Shown here: in pieces, positions 37,493 to 46,314 of the stretch
Numbering within the stretch: position 1 is the first letter of the stretch
How the letters are laid out: each line of letters begins with the position of its first letter
Assembly (NCBI GenBank): GCA_016860845.1
Contig: BOKF01000037.1
Coordinates: 18,895 to 82,894, forward strand
Length of the DNA stretch: 64,000 nucleotides
Origin: Chloroflexota bacterium
Lineage (GTDB): Bacteria; Chloroflexota; Anaerolineae; 4572-78; J111
Direction: 5' to 3'
Translations under genes and position numbers: made by a program
Notes under the pieces: generated by a model
What the model saw: only the letters and a program-made list of their open reading frames with translations
What the model was told of the DNA's origin: nothing
Databases searched by the model: none

Positions 37493-38965
37493 ATGTCGTG
37501 CGAGAACAACGCTAATAAAGTCAGCGGTACAGCGGGATCAAAATCGGGGATTACAGCGCTGCAAAGCAAATTTGGCAGTGTAACCGGACGCATGGCTTGT
37601 GTGCTCACGAAAAAACTTGGACAAATGACTACTGCCGGGCTGTATGTAACAGAGAGTTTTGAGGGACCTAAATCACTCAACTCCCTGTTGGAGGCTGCGG
37701 TCGCCGTCGAGGCGGGGGCGCTGATAATGGCCTCACGGCGCAAACCTGCTCCACTGGCTGAACCTGAACCCGAATCAAGAAAGATCAAACTACCTTCGGC
37801 GAGTGTCACTACCCCTGATGGTGGTACCCGTATTATTGATGACGACGCCACACTCGCCGCTTGGGCCCAGGCCTGGTATGACAAACGGCACCCACAGCCA
37901 GGGAGGGATGATAAAGCGCCACGCCGGGATAGAGATAAAAAAGAGGACGGGGAACGTTCATCTTTGCCCCGCGCACTCAATCCAGATCAGTTTGCCAGTC
38001 AAGCCCGTAAGCGTCTATTTATGGCGGTTGGTTTGTTGAAATTGATTCAAATGGGCAGTACTTTTTCCGGTTCAGGCTTAGCCCGCCTGTCGCGCTTGAA
38101 TAAAGAAGGGGTCGTGGACGGAATCGAACAGCGCTTTTACTTCCTACAAACCGCTAAAGTGCCCGTAACCGTATGGCGGTCCAGTTTAACGCCCTGGCTC
38201 AACATGCTCGATAGCGGCCTGGGGCGGGTGCTAAGGAGTGATGGCGTCATGTTCGACGTCAACGGTAAGACCTGGCATCGAGGTACAGTGGTACTCCAAA
38301 CAACCCAGGGAGAACGAACTATCAGTCACTTGCAGAGTCTGACGTTCCCGGCGGTCCATTACTACTATGGTCGACGCCTGGACGATAATGAAGCGGTTGG
38401 GATTGCTTCGGCGCAGAAAGGATTTGACCCCAAACATCTACCGGAGCGCCCTTCCGGATTACCTGCAACCGGTTATGCCGGGCAAATCTCGGAAATCGAA
38501 TCTCTCCTGCCAATGTGGGCCAGTATGAAGCGAGGTTTAATCCAGGCTCATCTGCGCTGGGGTACGAATCCGCGCGGCCCGCAACGACAGCAAGCCGAAA
38601 TTACAGGGACACCGGCCACTTATGAGACTCCTCCCCAACCAGATAAAAAGCGTGAAGACAAGAGAGGGCGTAATGGCAAAGCGCCGCGACGCAACTCGCC
38701 TGCGCCAGTGGAAGAACCGGCAACGGAACCAAAAGTCCACGAACTCCACCCTCTTGACAACATTGGAGCGAGAGTACGGTTGAATAATCAAGAGTACAAA
38801 GTAATGATCCGCAGAGTAATCAAATCGCCAGACGGTCAACCTGCCCGGGCCGATGCGACTTATTTTGATGAAACTGCTGGGGTCTGGAAAGAAGTAACGG
38901 ACGATGAGGCCAGGCAACACCTGGCGGCTCAAGTCGAGGCTGGGCTACTCGAGACATGGCAGTAG
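37493..38965 (+). CDS. MSC-tagged protein, family A long form with C-terminal add-on
   Basis: 490 residues. Tag: MSCENNANKVSGTAGSKSGI, then TALQSKFGSVTGRM. A charged low-complexity linker (about 80-160) is followed by the full family A domain: PVTVWRSSLTPWLNM, RSDGVMFDVNGKTWHRGTVV, ERTISHLQSL, VHYYYGRRLDDNEAVGIAS, TGYAGQISEIESLLPMWASM, KRGLIQAHLRWG. The last 60 residues form another unit (EYKVMIRRVIKSPDGQPARA, then DATYFDETAGVWKEVTDDEA) that recurs at the end of the 43485 product. GGAGAA lies upstream of the ATG. Function unknown. Confidence 0.75.
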   Translation: MSCENNANKVSGTAGSKSGITALQSKFGSVTGRMACVLTKKLGQMTTAGLYVTESFEGPKSLNSLLEAAVAVEAGALIMASRRKPAPLAEPEPESRKIKLPSASVTTPDGGTRIIDDDATLAAWAQAWYDKRHPQPGRDDKAPRRDRDKKEDGERSSLPRALNPDQFASQARKRLFMAVGLLKLIQMGSTFSGSGLARLSRLNKEGVVDGIEQRFYFLQTAKVPVTVWRSSLTPWLNMLDSGLGRVLRSDGVMFDVNGKTWHRGTVVLQTTQGERTISHLQSLTFPAVHYYYGRRLDDNEAVGIASAQKGFDPKHLPERPSGLPATGYAGQISEIESLLPMWASMKRGLIQAHLRWGTNPRGPQRQQAEITGTPATYETPPQPDKKREDKRGRNGKAPRRNSPAPVEEPATEPKVHELHPLDNIGARVRLNNQEYKVMIRRVIKSPDGQPARADATYFDETAGVWKEVTDDEARQHLAAQVEAGLLETWQ

Positions 38966-38979
38966 GAGACGTTTGATTA

Positions 38980-40125
38980 ATGTCGTGCGAGAAAAACGGT
39001 TCGAAAGTCAGTCATACCGCCGGAGTAGCCGCTGGCATCAGTCTGGTTGCCAGCAAATTAAGTCACACTGTGGGCAGAATAAGGAATTGGGCGGCTCAGT
39101 CGGCTGCCACTATCATCGAGACGGCCGGGCCTCAAGTTGTTCCCTCGACCAGCCGAGTCGCCCAAGTTGCTACAGAAGCAGCGGCGCAGGTAGCTAAGGT
39201 TACCGATGCAGCCTCGATAGGAATTGGGTCAAACGTCGCTATGCTAACCAATCCTCTATTAAAAGCCGTTGACCGCCCAGCAACTACGATCGCTAAGATT
39301 ATACCGCTTATTCCTATCGGCCTGATCGCCAGCCAGGATATTGATGCCAGGATTACGGTTACCGGACCACATCAGGGGTATCAGCCGGCAGTAATAATGG
39401 GGGCGCGATTAACCGGACTGTCAAACCTCTTCAGGGCTGGTGGGGCTGCCAGTAGCCTGATCTACAAATGGTTTCTTCTTAAAAAGCTGGCTTCAGTTGG
39501 GGGCGCTGGATTGGCAGCGATGGCAACCAAGCCGGAAAGTAAGCGTGTACTGATTCACGAGAAAAGCAACCAGGAGGTTAAGTTCTACAAAACCGGATTG
39601 ACCCCCTGGTTGAATCGGTCCAATCTGCTGGTTAGCCCCCAATGCGTAATCTCCGATGACGGAGATATTATTCAGTTTCGAACAAAATTGGGGGGACCAA
39701 AGGCCTGGTATCGCGGGACGACGATGCTACGGTTACCCAGTGGTAACGAGGGCGACCCAGAGGAACGAACGCTGACCTACTTGCAAAGTCTGACGCTTCC
39801 GGTCGCCAGTTACTACTTCAACCGGCCCTTATCAGACGAAGAGGTGGCCGATATCATCACTGAGCGGGGAGATAAAGCGCCTCACCAGATGGAAGGATAC
39901 GTTGGCTCCATCAGTTCCTGGGAAAACCTGTCGCCAGGCTGGGCCAGTACTAAACGGATGATGATTTTAACCCAGTTGCACTGGCCTCCGACTCCGTCTT
40001 CATCAAAATGGAAGGCCGAGGAGCCGGCAACTGACATTAAGAGAGTGGTATTAAAACGAATTCCCAAGCCGCAAAATCCCCCGGCAGAGGTAGTTTCAGA
40101 AACTATCAGGACCATTTGGGATTAG
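38980..40125 (+). CDS. MSC-tagged protein, family A long form
   Basis: 381 residues. Tag: MSCEKNGSKVSHTAGVAAGI, then SLVASKLSHTVGRI. Residues 35-130 are Ala/Val-rich helices with several weakly hydrophobic stretches (e.g. TTIAKIIPLIPIGLIAS). The family A domain occupies about 200-330: VKFYKTGLTPWLNRSNLL, AWYRGTTMLRLPSG, RTLTYLQSLTLPVASYYFNR, PLSDEEVADII, EGYVGSISSWENLSPGWAST, KRMMILTQLHWPP. The histidine of WHRG is Tyr here (WYRG), so that residue is not strictly needed. Starts 14 bases after the preceding stop. Confidence 0.75.
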   Translation: MSCEKNGSKVSHTAGVAAGISLVASKLSHTVGRIRNWAAQSAATIIETAGPQVVPSTSRVAQVATEAAAQVAKVTDAASIGIGSNVAMLTNPLLKAVDRPATTIAKIIPLIPIGLIASQDIDARITVTGPHQGYQPAVIMGARLTGLSNLFRAGGAASSLIYKWFLLKKLASVGGAGLAAMATKPESKRVLIHEKSNQEVKFYKTGLTPWLNRSNLLVSPQCVISDDGDIIQFRTKLGGPKAWYRGTTMLRLPSGNEGDPEERTLTYLQSLTLPVASYYFNRPLSDEEVADIITERGDKAPHQMEGYVGSISSWENLSPGWASTKRMMILTQLHWPPTPSSSKWKAEEPATDIKRVVLKRIPKPQNPPAEVVSETIRTIWD

Positions 40126-40156
40126 GTTTTGCAAGGGCAGAAAGGAGTAACCGTAC

Positions 40157-40873
40157 ATGTCATGCGATCGAAACGGTTCAAAGGCGGGAGCAACGGCGGG
40201 AGTAGCCGCAGGCTTGAGCGAAACGACCAGCAAACAAAGTAATGTCATAGGCGCCTTCTCAAACCGAGTCATGAATGTAATTGATCGGAACGGTGTAATG
40301 GCCCATGTGGCTCGCAATCCGGTACGGGTGGCCCTTCATAATACGTTCACTGCCGGCCTGGTTACAGTTGGACTGACCGGGGTAGCGACTGCAGCTGCAA
40401 CCAATCCTGTTGCGGTAGTGCCTCTTGTCGGAAGCGCTCTAGCCCTCAAACAATGGGCGTCTATTAATCCTGATACGGACAAGGGACCTGTGGCCACGCT
40501 GGAGGTCAGCCGGCGGAACGATTGGGCGATCAAAGGCAAGGAAACAGTCAATGTGTATGTGGATAAGAACAATGCCAACAAGCGGGTATTTACTTTAAAC
40601 CAGCGTAATTGGGGCTGCCAAACTTACTCGATACCTGGCGACCATGGTCAACCGCAAGGGGCGTATACCGTGCTCGCTTCTCGGACCGTACCACAGGATT
40701 ATTACTATTTCAAAGGCGAGATCTCCAGTGAAGATGCCGTGCGCGTTGCTGCTGGCGAGGTAAAGGCTGAGAAACTGGAAGGGTATGCCGGGCGCGTGTC
40801 CTTCCGGGAAGGGCTTTCACCTTCCTGGGCCTTCTTAAAGCACCGGATGATTCAGAGCAGTTTGACCGTTTAA
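40157..40873 (+). CDS. MSC-tagged protein, family A short form
   Basis: 238 residues. Tag: MSCDRNGSKAGATAGVAAGL, then SETTSKQSNVIGAFS. A paralogue of the 32934 product (see the matching NRVMNVIDRNGVMAH and SINPDTDKGP). A Gly/Ala/Val segment (about 60-95) could associate with membrane. The C-terminal part has VNVYVDKNNANKRVFTL, DYYYFKGEISSEDAVRVAAG, LEGYAGRVSFREGLSPSWAF and KHRMIQSSL. AAAGGAG lies upstream of the ATG. The two short forms flank the long forms in the run, which suggests block duplication. Confidence 0.75.
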   Translation: MSCDRNGSKAGATAGVAAGLSETTSKQSNVIGAFSNRVMNVIDRNGVMAHVARNPVRVALHNTFTAGLVTVGLTGVATAAATNPVAVVPLVGSALALKQWASINPDTDKGPVATLEVSRRNDWAIKGKETVNVYVDKNNANKRVFTLNQRNWGCQTYSIPGDHGQPQGAYTVLASRTVPQDYYYFKGEISSEDAVRVAAGEVKAEKLEGYAGRVSFREGLSPSWAFLKHRMIQSSLTV

Positions 40874-40885
40874 TCGGAGACCAGT

Positions 40886-41893
40886 GTGAGTTGCGAGTAT
40901 CAATCCACCCGAATTGGTAAATTAGGAGCCACGGCAGCCGGAATTCCCAGAATGGCTAACAAGATGGGCGATCTGATTGGCATTATCGCTGCCCGGCTAA
41001 CTCCTCTCACGCAGCAGGTTAGCCAGCAACTAGACCAGTTGTCGTCCAGTACAGACCAGACGATCAATCGGCTGGGACAATTCGCTTCACCGGTGGCTAC
41101 AAAAACGGTGAACTTTTTGGAGGATGAGCGACGAGTGAAACCTACGCTAACCCTGGGAATTTTGGCAGCCGGAGCCGTGGTAGCGGGCCGAGCTGGGCTT
41201 AGCATTGCTGCTGTTTCGGGTGCAATGGCCGGGGTCAATCAAGCGACCAGAATTATGGAGCGAAGCGCTAAAACGGCGGGCATGGCTCCCAGCGTAGCGA
41301 CATTAGCCGGAATGATGAAAATACCGTTTCGTCCTTCCGGTTTCAAAGCAACTTTTCTGGGAGCGGGTTTGAAACTGGCCGTTGAGGTGGTTACTACTAA
41401 GGCAGGGAACGAGTTGGCGGAAGCGACCAAGTCTGAAGATATGGCAAACCTGACTCAAGTGAAACGCAATATGGTGTTCTTTAAATCACAGAAGCAGATA
41501 CCTCGTTGGAGATCGAATTTAACCCCGCTGCTTAATCGGAGCGATGTCATTGGCACAATAAATTCACACCATCTCGTTTCGAGCGAAGGCGTCATGTTCA
41601 AAACGGCAGGGATCACCTGGCATCGGGGCACTTCAGTCATCCAGATGCCAGACGGTCAGCGCACGCTCAGTCATGTTCAAAGCTTACAGTGGCCAGCGAT
41701 CCATTATTACTTCGACCAACCTCTTTCTGATGAACAGGCAGTTGGCCTGGCGACAGGTGAACTCAAGCCACAAAGCGTACCCGGGTATGTCGGCTCCATC
41801 AGTAAAAAAGAAGGACTAATGCCACTGTGGGCTAATACAAAACGTGCCATGCTATTAATCCGGCTGCATTGGCCACCCAAACTAGAGGATTAA
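40886..41893 (+). CDS. MSC-tagged protein, family A long form
   Basis: 335 residues from GTG (GTG AGT TGC GAG), with CGGAGA upstream, 12 bases after the preceding stop. Tag: MSCEYQSTRIGKLGATAAGI, then PRMANKMGDLIGII. A long helical region follows (QQVSQQLDQLSSSTDQTINR), then Ala/Gly-rich stretches (TLGILAAGAVVAGRAG). The family A domain: IPRWRSNLTPLLNRSDV, SSEGVMFKTAGITWHRGTSV, QRTLSHVQSLQWPAIHYYF, DQPLSDEQAVGLATG, VPGYVGSISKKEGLMPLWAN, TKRAMLLIRLHWPP. Close in sequence to the 41920 product. Confidence 0.75.
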   Translation: MSCEYQSTRIGKLGATAAGIPRMANKMGDLIGIIAARLTPLTQQVSQQLDQLSSSTDQTINRLGQFASPVATKTVNFLEDERRVKPTLTLGILAAGAVVAGRAGLSIAAVSGAMAGVNQATRIMERSAKTAGMAPSVATLAGMMKIPFRPSGFKATFLGAGLKLAVEVVTTKAGNELAEATKSEDMANLTQVKRNMVFFKSQKQIPRWRSNLTPLLNRSDVIGTINSHHLVSSEGVMFKTAGITWHRGTSVIQMPDGQRTLSHVQSLQWPAIHYYFDQPLSDEQAVGLATGELKPQSVPGYVGSISKKEGLMPLWANTKRAMLLIRLHWPPKLED

Positions 41894-41919
41894 AGAAAGT
41901 TTATTGGGGATAGTGAATT

Positions 41920-42774
41920 ATGAGTTGCGAAATCCACCTTCATGCCGTCGGTAAGAGTGCTGCAGCGAATGCCGGCATCCCGTATCTATCCAGTAAATCC
42001 AGCCATATCATGGGGGCAATGATGACCCGGCTTAATAGCACCGGACCGAAATTACTGGAACGCGTGGAAGAGAAAACTACTTTCTTGGGCCAGGGGATGG
42101 CTCTGGCTGGATCCTCGTTGGGAGTAGCCGGACCGGTGAATAGCAAAACCATTGCCGCACAAAAGGCCGCCGCCTGTACCCTGAAAACAGGCATCGGAGT
42201 GGCTATAACTGCGGCAACTTATTTCAATCCCATGGTTCGTACTGCTGTACGTGTGGCTAAGATTGGCCAACTTGTTGGCGATGTTGCTGCCACGGCCGCA
42301 CTGTCCTATAGCCACACCGACAGGGCCGGAGATGCTTTCGTTGAGAGCTCATTTTTCTTCATGAAAACCAAACGGACAGTGCCGATGTGGAGGTCCAGCC
42401 TGACCCACACAATCAACCGGCAGGATGCAATGGTCCTCAATCAAAAGAACATTCTATCAAGCGACGGCATGATGTTTACAACAAGACTGACCACCTGGCA
42501 TTGCGGTACCTCGATTATTAAGAGCCGAAGCGGCGAGCGTACGATCACCCATCTACAGAGTTTTAGTATTCCCGGGCAGCATTATTACTTTAGCGGCCCT
42601 CTGTCCAAAACTGAGGCAGCGAACCTGGCCAGTGGCAGTCTTAGCCCCGAGAAAATACCCGGGTATGTCGGACAAGTTTCGGCCTGGGATTGGTTGTGTC
42701 CAGCCTGGGCTGCCAACAAACACACGCTCATTCGATCCTACTTAAACTTTGGCCCTCAGACCAAAGCGAGCTAG
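41920..42774 (+). CDS. MSC-tagged protein, family A long form, last of the run
   Basis: 284 residues. Tag: MSCEIHLHAVGKSAAANAGI, then PYLSSKSSHIMGAM. The Ala/Gly-rich middle (about 85-130) is followed by the family A domain: VPMWRSSLTHTINRQDA, SSDGMMFTTRLTTWHCGTSI, ERTITHLQSFSIPGQHYYFS, GPLSKTEAANLASG, IPGYVGQVSAWDWLCPAWAA, NKHTLIRSYLNFG. WHRG is replaced by WHCG. The gene ends the ten-gene run; 71 bases later a transposon-like repeat element begins, which probably separated it from the tagged gene at 43485. Confidence 0.75.
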   Translation: MSCEIHLHAVGKSAAANAGIPYLSSKSSHIMGAMMTRLNSTGPKLLERVEEKTTFLGQGMALAGSSLGVAGPVNSKTIAAQKAAACTLKTGIGVAITAATYFNPMVRTAVRVAKIGQLVGDVAATAALSYSHTDRAGDAFVESSFFFMKTKRTVPMWRSSLTHTINRQDAMVLNQKNILSSDGMMFTTRLTTWHCGTSIIKSRSGERTITHLQSFSIPGQHYYFSGPLSKTEAANLASGSLSPEKIPGYVGQVSAWDWLCPAWAANKHTLIRSYLNFGPQTKAS

Positions 42775-42845
42775 TGCTTGAGAAATGATGATTCTACCGT
42801 TTGTTCAGGCAAAAAATTTCCTCAAATATAGCGACGAATCTTCAG

Positions 42846-43450
42846 TGTGCGTTCCAACGTAACTGTGAAGTGAAATAAAAATATCAAAAGAGGAAATTTT
42901 GAGGAACAACCACAACATATAGGGGCCTTTAATCGAAATGACAGGGTCTGTAGTAGAAATTGAAAAATCGCGTTGATATCTGCCCCTCGTACTATGGAGG
43001 CTAAACGTGAAATAATCCAGCGTATCCGTGAAAAAAGTAGCCGAATCCAGCCTAACTATGGAAAAAGTTCCAACGGCCTCAATCGTGCATTTTTCGAGGC
43101 GCAAAAAATTCGAGAGTCCAGCATAACTGTGGAAAAAGTTCCTCTGTGGACTGAAGTGGTTAAAGCCTTAGGAATGATTTTGCCTGATAAGGGGAAAATA
43201 TTTCGCGGTTATAGTGGAAATTACCTGAGGACGAAAAGAGAACTTTTTTCACACTTACACTGGAAATAGACTCGGTCCGAAGTAGACCCTGGTCTAGTGA
43301 AGTAAAAATTGGAGGGGTAACGGTCCATTTACCACCCGATTCACCCTCTATTTCACACTTACGCTGGATTTTTGGAGGGTAGCCTATGAACTTTTTACAC
43401 ACTTACGATGGAAAAGATGATTATTTCACAGTTACGTTGGAATATACACA
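42846..43450. mobile_element. Non-autonomous Tn7/Mu-type mini-element, 605 bp
   Basis: The termini are TGTGCG... at 42846 and ...ACACA ending at 43450. Just inside them lies a perfect 18-bp inverted repeat, TTCCAACGTAACTGTGAA at 42852-42869 and its complement at 43425-43442. Each side carries four copies of a site of about 20 bp: left side 42852, 43016 (TCCAGCGTATCCGTGAA), 43045 (TCCAGCCTAACTATGGAA) and 43117 (TCCAGCATAACTGTGGAA); right side, opposite orientation, 43244, 43350, 43392 and 43421. Four left and four right sites pointing inward is the layout of TnsB/MuA-type ends. No transposase is inside. I see no matching 5-bp target duplication. The 98-codon frame 42973-43269 inside it includes repeat copies and is probably not a gene. 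Confidence 0.6.
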
Positions 43451-43484
43451 GTAGGAGGCTAATTCTTGAGGGGAGAACCCGGCA

Positions 43485-44753
43485 ATGAGTTGTAACAAGA
43501 ATGGGCAGCGCTGCACGAATGCGGCCTTGCGGAATGGAATTTTTGGTTGGTCAAGCCAGTATTTGAATATCTTGGGTAGTTGGAGTACTTGGAAGGATGT
43601 TAAGAGTATAGAAGATATCCCCGAACGGATCGCTCAACTGACGGCCACGATGTTAGGCATAAAAGGATTGATCGAGGGCCATCCCTACATCGCCGGCGCA
43701 ATGGGCATTCTTATCGCTTCGCAAGTCCTCGAAAAAGCAAGCGCCGGCTTTGTCACGACGGGTGCACGCCTGTTTCTTCGCGGCGAACCGCTGGTGCTTT
43801 ATCGCGGTATTCTTATCCGCAAAAGTCCGATTGAGCCTCACACGACCAAGTTTTGGAATGCTGTCACCGGCGGAAACGTGCTGGCTAGCCGGGGATACTA
43901 TTTCTTTGAGGGTGGTCATACCTGGCACTGCCAATCGGTCACCGTCCAGGTAGGGGACACGCCTAAAACGATGACCCAGGTGCGTAGTTACAGTATTCCC
44001 TATCGGGAATTCTACTTTGACCGGCCTGTTTATATCCCGGGGGTTGATCCCGACCCTGAAGAAGGCGAACGGACGATTTCCATTCAGCGGGTTGTGGATA
44101 CGGTCATGGCCGACGAAAACCCGGATCTAATTCCCGGTTTTATCGGTTACACCAATCCTTTAGAGAACTTGACCGTCCTGGGTCATGGTAAACGTCTGCT
44201 CTTCTTCGCCAACTGGTTAACAGTAGATGAAGGGGAACGCGACGTTGGGCGAGGAGACTTTGTTGACTATGAAGCCTTGATAAAAGGGGTGGCTCCAGGC
44301 AGTTCAACGCAGCCAAGCGGCGGCGACTACTATGTGGTGAAGAAGTCAAATGGTTCAGCTGGCAATAACGCCGGTTTACCGCAGATGAAACCTTTGGTGA
44401 ATCTCAATGCCTACACCACCCCTGCCTATGCCACCAGTACACCACCAAGCAGTCAGCCTTATGGCATCAATCTTTTTAGCAGCGCGGCGACTAAGCCACC
44501 CAAGCAGCTCAGCAGCATTCCCTACAAGTATGTTGACGAGGATCAAAAAGAACATCCTTTGATTATAAAACGTGTAACGAAACAGCTCAACGGAGGATAT
44601 CGGGCAGATGCGATTTATTATGATGAAGGAATCCAACGATGGCGGGAGGTGACAGACGACGAAGATAAAGAAGCAATAGCTCAAAAAGTAATTACTGGTG
44701 AGTGGCAAAAAACACCGGAAAGCGAATGGCCCGGTAATCAAACCTATATCTAA
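43485..44753 (+). CDS. MSC-tagged protein, divergent family A with C-terminal add-on
   Basis: 422 residues. Tag: MSCNKNGQRCTNAALRNGIF, then GWSSQYLNILGSW. A helical region with a hydrophobic stretch (about 55-80, PYIAGAMGILIASQVL) follows. The family A domain is diverged: VLASRGYYFFEGGHTWHCQS, YREFYFDRPVYIPG, an insertion of about 25 residues, then IPGFIGYTNPLENLTVLGHG, KRLLFFANWL. A Ser/Pro-rich linker leads to the C-terminal unit shared with 37493 (LIIKRVTKQLNGGYRADAIY, then YDEGIQRWREVTDDEDKEA). GGGGAG lies upstream of the ATG, 34 bases after the right end of the repeat element. Confidence 0.75.
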   Translation: MSCNKNGQRCTNAALRNGIFGWSSQYLNILGSWSTWKDVKSIEDIPERIAQLTATMLGIKGLIEGHPYIAGAMGILIASQVLEKASAGFVTTGARLFLRGEPLVLYRGILIRKSPIEPHTTKFWNAVTGGNVLASRGYYFFEGGHTWHCQSVTVQVGDTPKTMTQVRSYSIPYREFYFDRPVYIPGVDPDPEEGERTISIQRVVDTVMADENPDLIPGFIGYTNPLENLTVLGHGKRLLFFANWLTVDEGERDVGRGDFVDYEALIKGVAPGSSTQPSGGDYYVVKKSNGSAGNNAGLPQMKPLVNLNAYTTPAYATSTPPSSQPYGINLFSSAATKPPKQLSSIPYKYVDEDQKEHPLIIKRVTKQLNGGYRADAIYYDEGIQRWREVTDDEDKEAIAQKVITGEWQKTPESEWPGNQTYI

Positions 44754-44811
44754 ATAGCAAAACCCTTATTCCAATATCATTCTCAATATTTACTGGAGGA
44801 TTACTTAGAAA

Positions 44812-46314
44812 ATGTTAACTTTACAACCTCTCAACCCCCAAGTCGACCCGGAACTTCATGACGGATCTGTTGTCGCAGACGAAGCCGTTCTCCCCGAAGA
44901 CCTCGCCGCCTACCAGGCAATGATCAGTGCCGAACTGGTGGGCATCGACCAACTTTTGCTGGACTACGAGGAGCAGCCCATTCTGCTGGTCGACTCGGAT
45001 GGCGAGCGCGCGCTGGTTCGCCAAAAAGAAATGATGGAGTTCTGTTTCGGTGGAATTGGCGAAGAATCGAAAGAAGACAAACGCATGGGTCTGGCCATGC
45101 AGCAGCTTGACATCGAGCAGCGCCATGCCTTGCGCCTGCTACTGATCTATCAGGATGCGGTCGAACTAACGACTCACCTGCAGCACTGCCTGGACGACCC
45201 GGCTTATGGGTACGGCGAGCGTGGCGACAACGGCCGGACCATCGCTCAAGCCATGCTGGCTGTAGCTCCTGAAGGCAATCTGGCCCCCGTAGTCGCCAAT
45301 TGGTTGGCTGCCCACCATGAATTTCAACAGAAGATTTTGAATGGCTGCCCCCTGAGTTTCCGGAGTTTATTTGATTACGCGGACATCGAAACCTTTATCC
45401 CCTTGCTCCAACGTATCAGCGAGACGATTTGGCGCTTAGGTGTTGAAGGCCAGGGCCAGTATCGTGATTTTGAAGGTCCTTTAACTGAAACCTGGCCTGC
45501 CATCGGCGAAACTTACGTCACCTGGTGTGATGAAGATAATACGGCCTGGTTGAGTGAGCTAAAACGTAAAGCGGCTAAGTTGCCCGATAGCATTCTGCGC
45601 GCTGCTCGCGCCGACCGCCTGCGCAAAGAAAGGGACAGAGTCGAGGTCCAGGGAACCAAAATCACTCTCATCTCTGAAAAGGATGGTGAGGATTGGCCCC
45701 GGATGATCACTTTGTCTAATGCTGATGGAGTTGGCATGATCGGCTTAAGCCGATTGAGCGGCCACTCCTTTTATGAGCTTGCTTGGCAGGGTGGGATGCG
45801 GGTGCGCCGCTTTGAATTATCCAGTACCACTCGTGATCGTATTCCCTTTGAACACATCGAACTGGCCACACTCATGGCCGAAGCCCTTGGAAAAGAAGAG
45901 AGGTTAGTTACGGAGCCGGTCACAGCTGCTGAGGTAGAAGCAGCCTACTTGCGCCGGATGAAAGCTGCTCGGGCGGAGATCGGTCCGGCCGAACTTAAAG
46001 AACTTCCAGCGGCGATTGAAGCCAAACCCGCCGCCTCTTATAGGGTTGGTAATGTCCTGGTAACGATGTTGCACGGCGGTGAAAACTACGCCTACGTGAC
46101 CGTAAAGGATTCTGATAGCGCCTTTTTACTGTGCCGCGATTCCAAAAAAGAGGTTATGGTAGCCTATCCAGTTCATCGTGGTCGTCCGCGGCGAGGCGCC
46201 CCTCTGATGTCAACCCCTCTGGCCGAACTGAATTTGAAGGACAGCGCCTGGAATCGAGCGGTGTGTAGCTGGGGAGCTTGGTTAGCGTTGGTATTAAATG
46301 TCAAAGGACAATAA
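44812..46314 (+). CDS. Hypothetical protein whose 3' end runs into a Tn7-like end
   Basis: 500 residues, untagged, no family recognised. A soluble, mixed alpha/beta composition with acidic N-terminal half (LAAYQAMISAELVGIDQLLL, EESKEDKRMGLAMQQLDIE), a charged helix (KLPDSILRAARADRLRKERD) and a C-terminal beta-rich part (ASYRVGNVLVTMLHGGENYA, SDSAFLLCRDSKKEVMVAYP). TGGAGG precedes the ATG. The last four codons and the TAA lie inside the left end of the mini-element at 46299, so the original C-terminus may have been lost or changed when the element inserted. Its place between two tagged genes suggests it belongs to the same system. Confidence 0.65.
   Translation: MLTLQPLNPQVDPELHDGSVVADEAVLPEDLAAYQAMISAELVGIDQLLLDYEEQPILLVDSDGERALVRQKEMMEFCFGGIGEESKEDKRMGLAMQQLDIEQRHALRLLLIYQDAVELTTHLQHCLDDPAYGYGERGDNGRTIAQAMLAVAPEGNLAPVVANWLAAHHEFQQKILNGCPLSFRSLFDYADIETFIPLLQRISETIWRLGVEGQGQYRDFEGPLTETWPAIGETYVTWCDEDNTAWLSELKRKAAKLPDSILRAARADRLRKERDRVEVQGTKITLISEKDGEDWPRMITLSNADGVGMIGLSRLSGHSFYELAWQGGMRVRRFELSSTTRDRIPFEHIELATLMAEALGKEERLVTEPVTAAEVEAAYLRRMKAARAEIGPAELKELPAAIEAKPAASYRVGNVLVTMLHGGENYAYVTVKDSDSAFLLCRDSKKEVMVAYPVHRGRPRRGAPLMSTPLAELNLKDSAWNRAVCSWGAWLALVLNVKGQ

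Noticed and set aside
42846..43450. CRISPR-like or iteron array; 98-codon ORF 42973-43269
   Set aside because: Sites switch orientation at the middle as in transposon ends. The ORF includes repeat copies as codons and has no clear ribosome-binding site.
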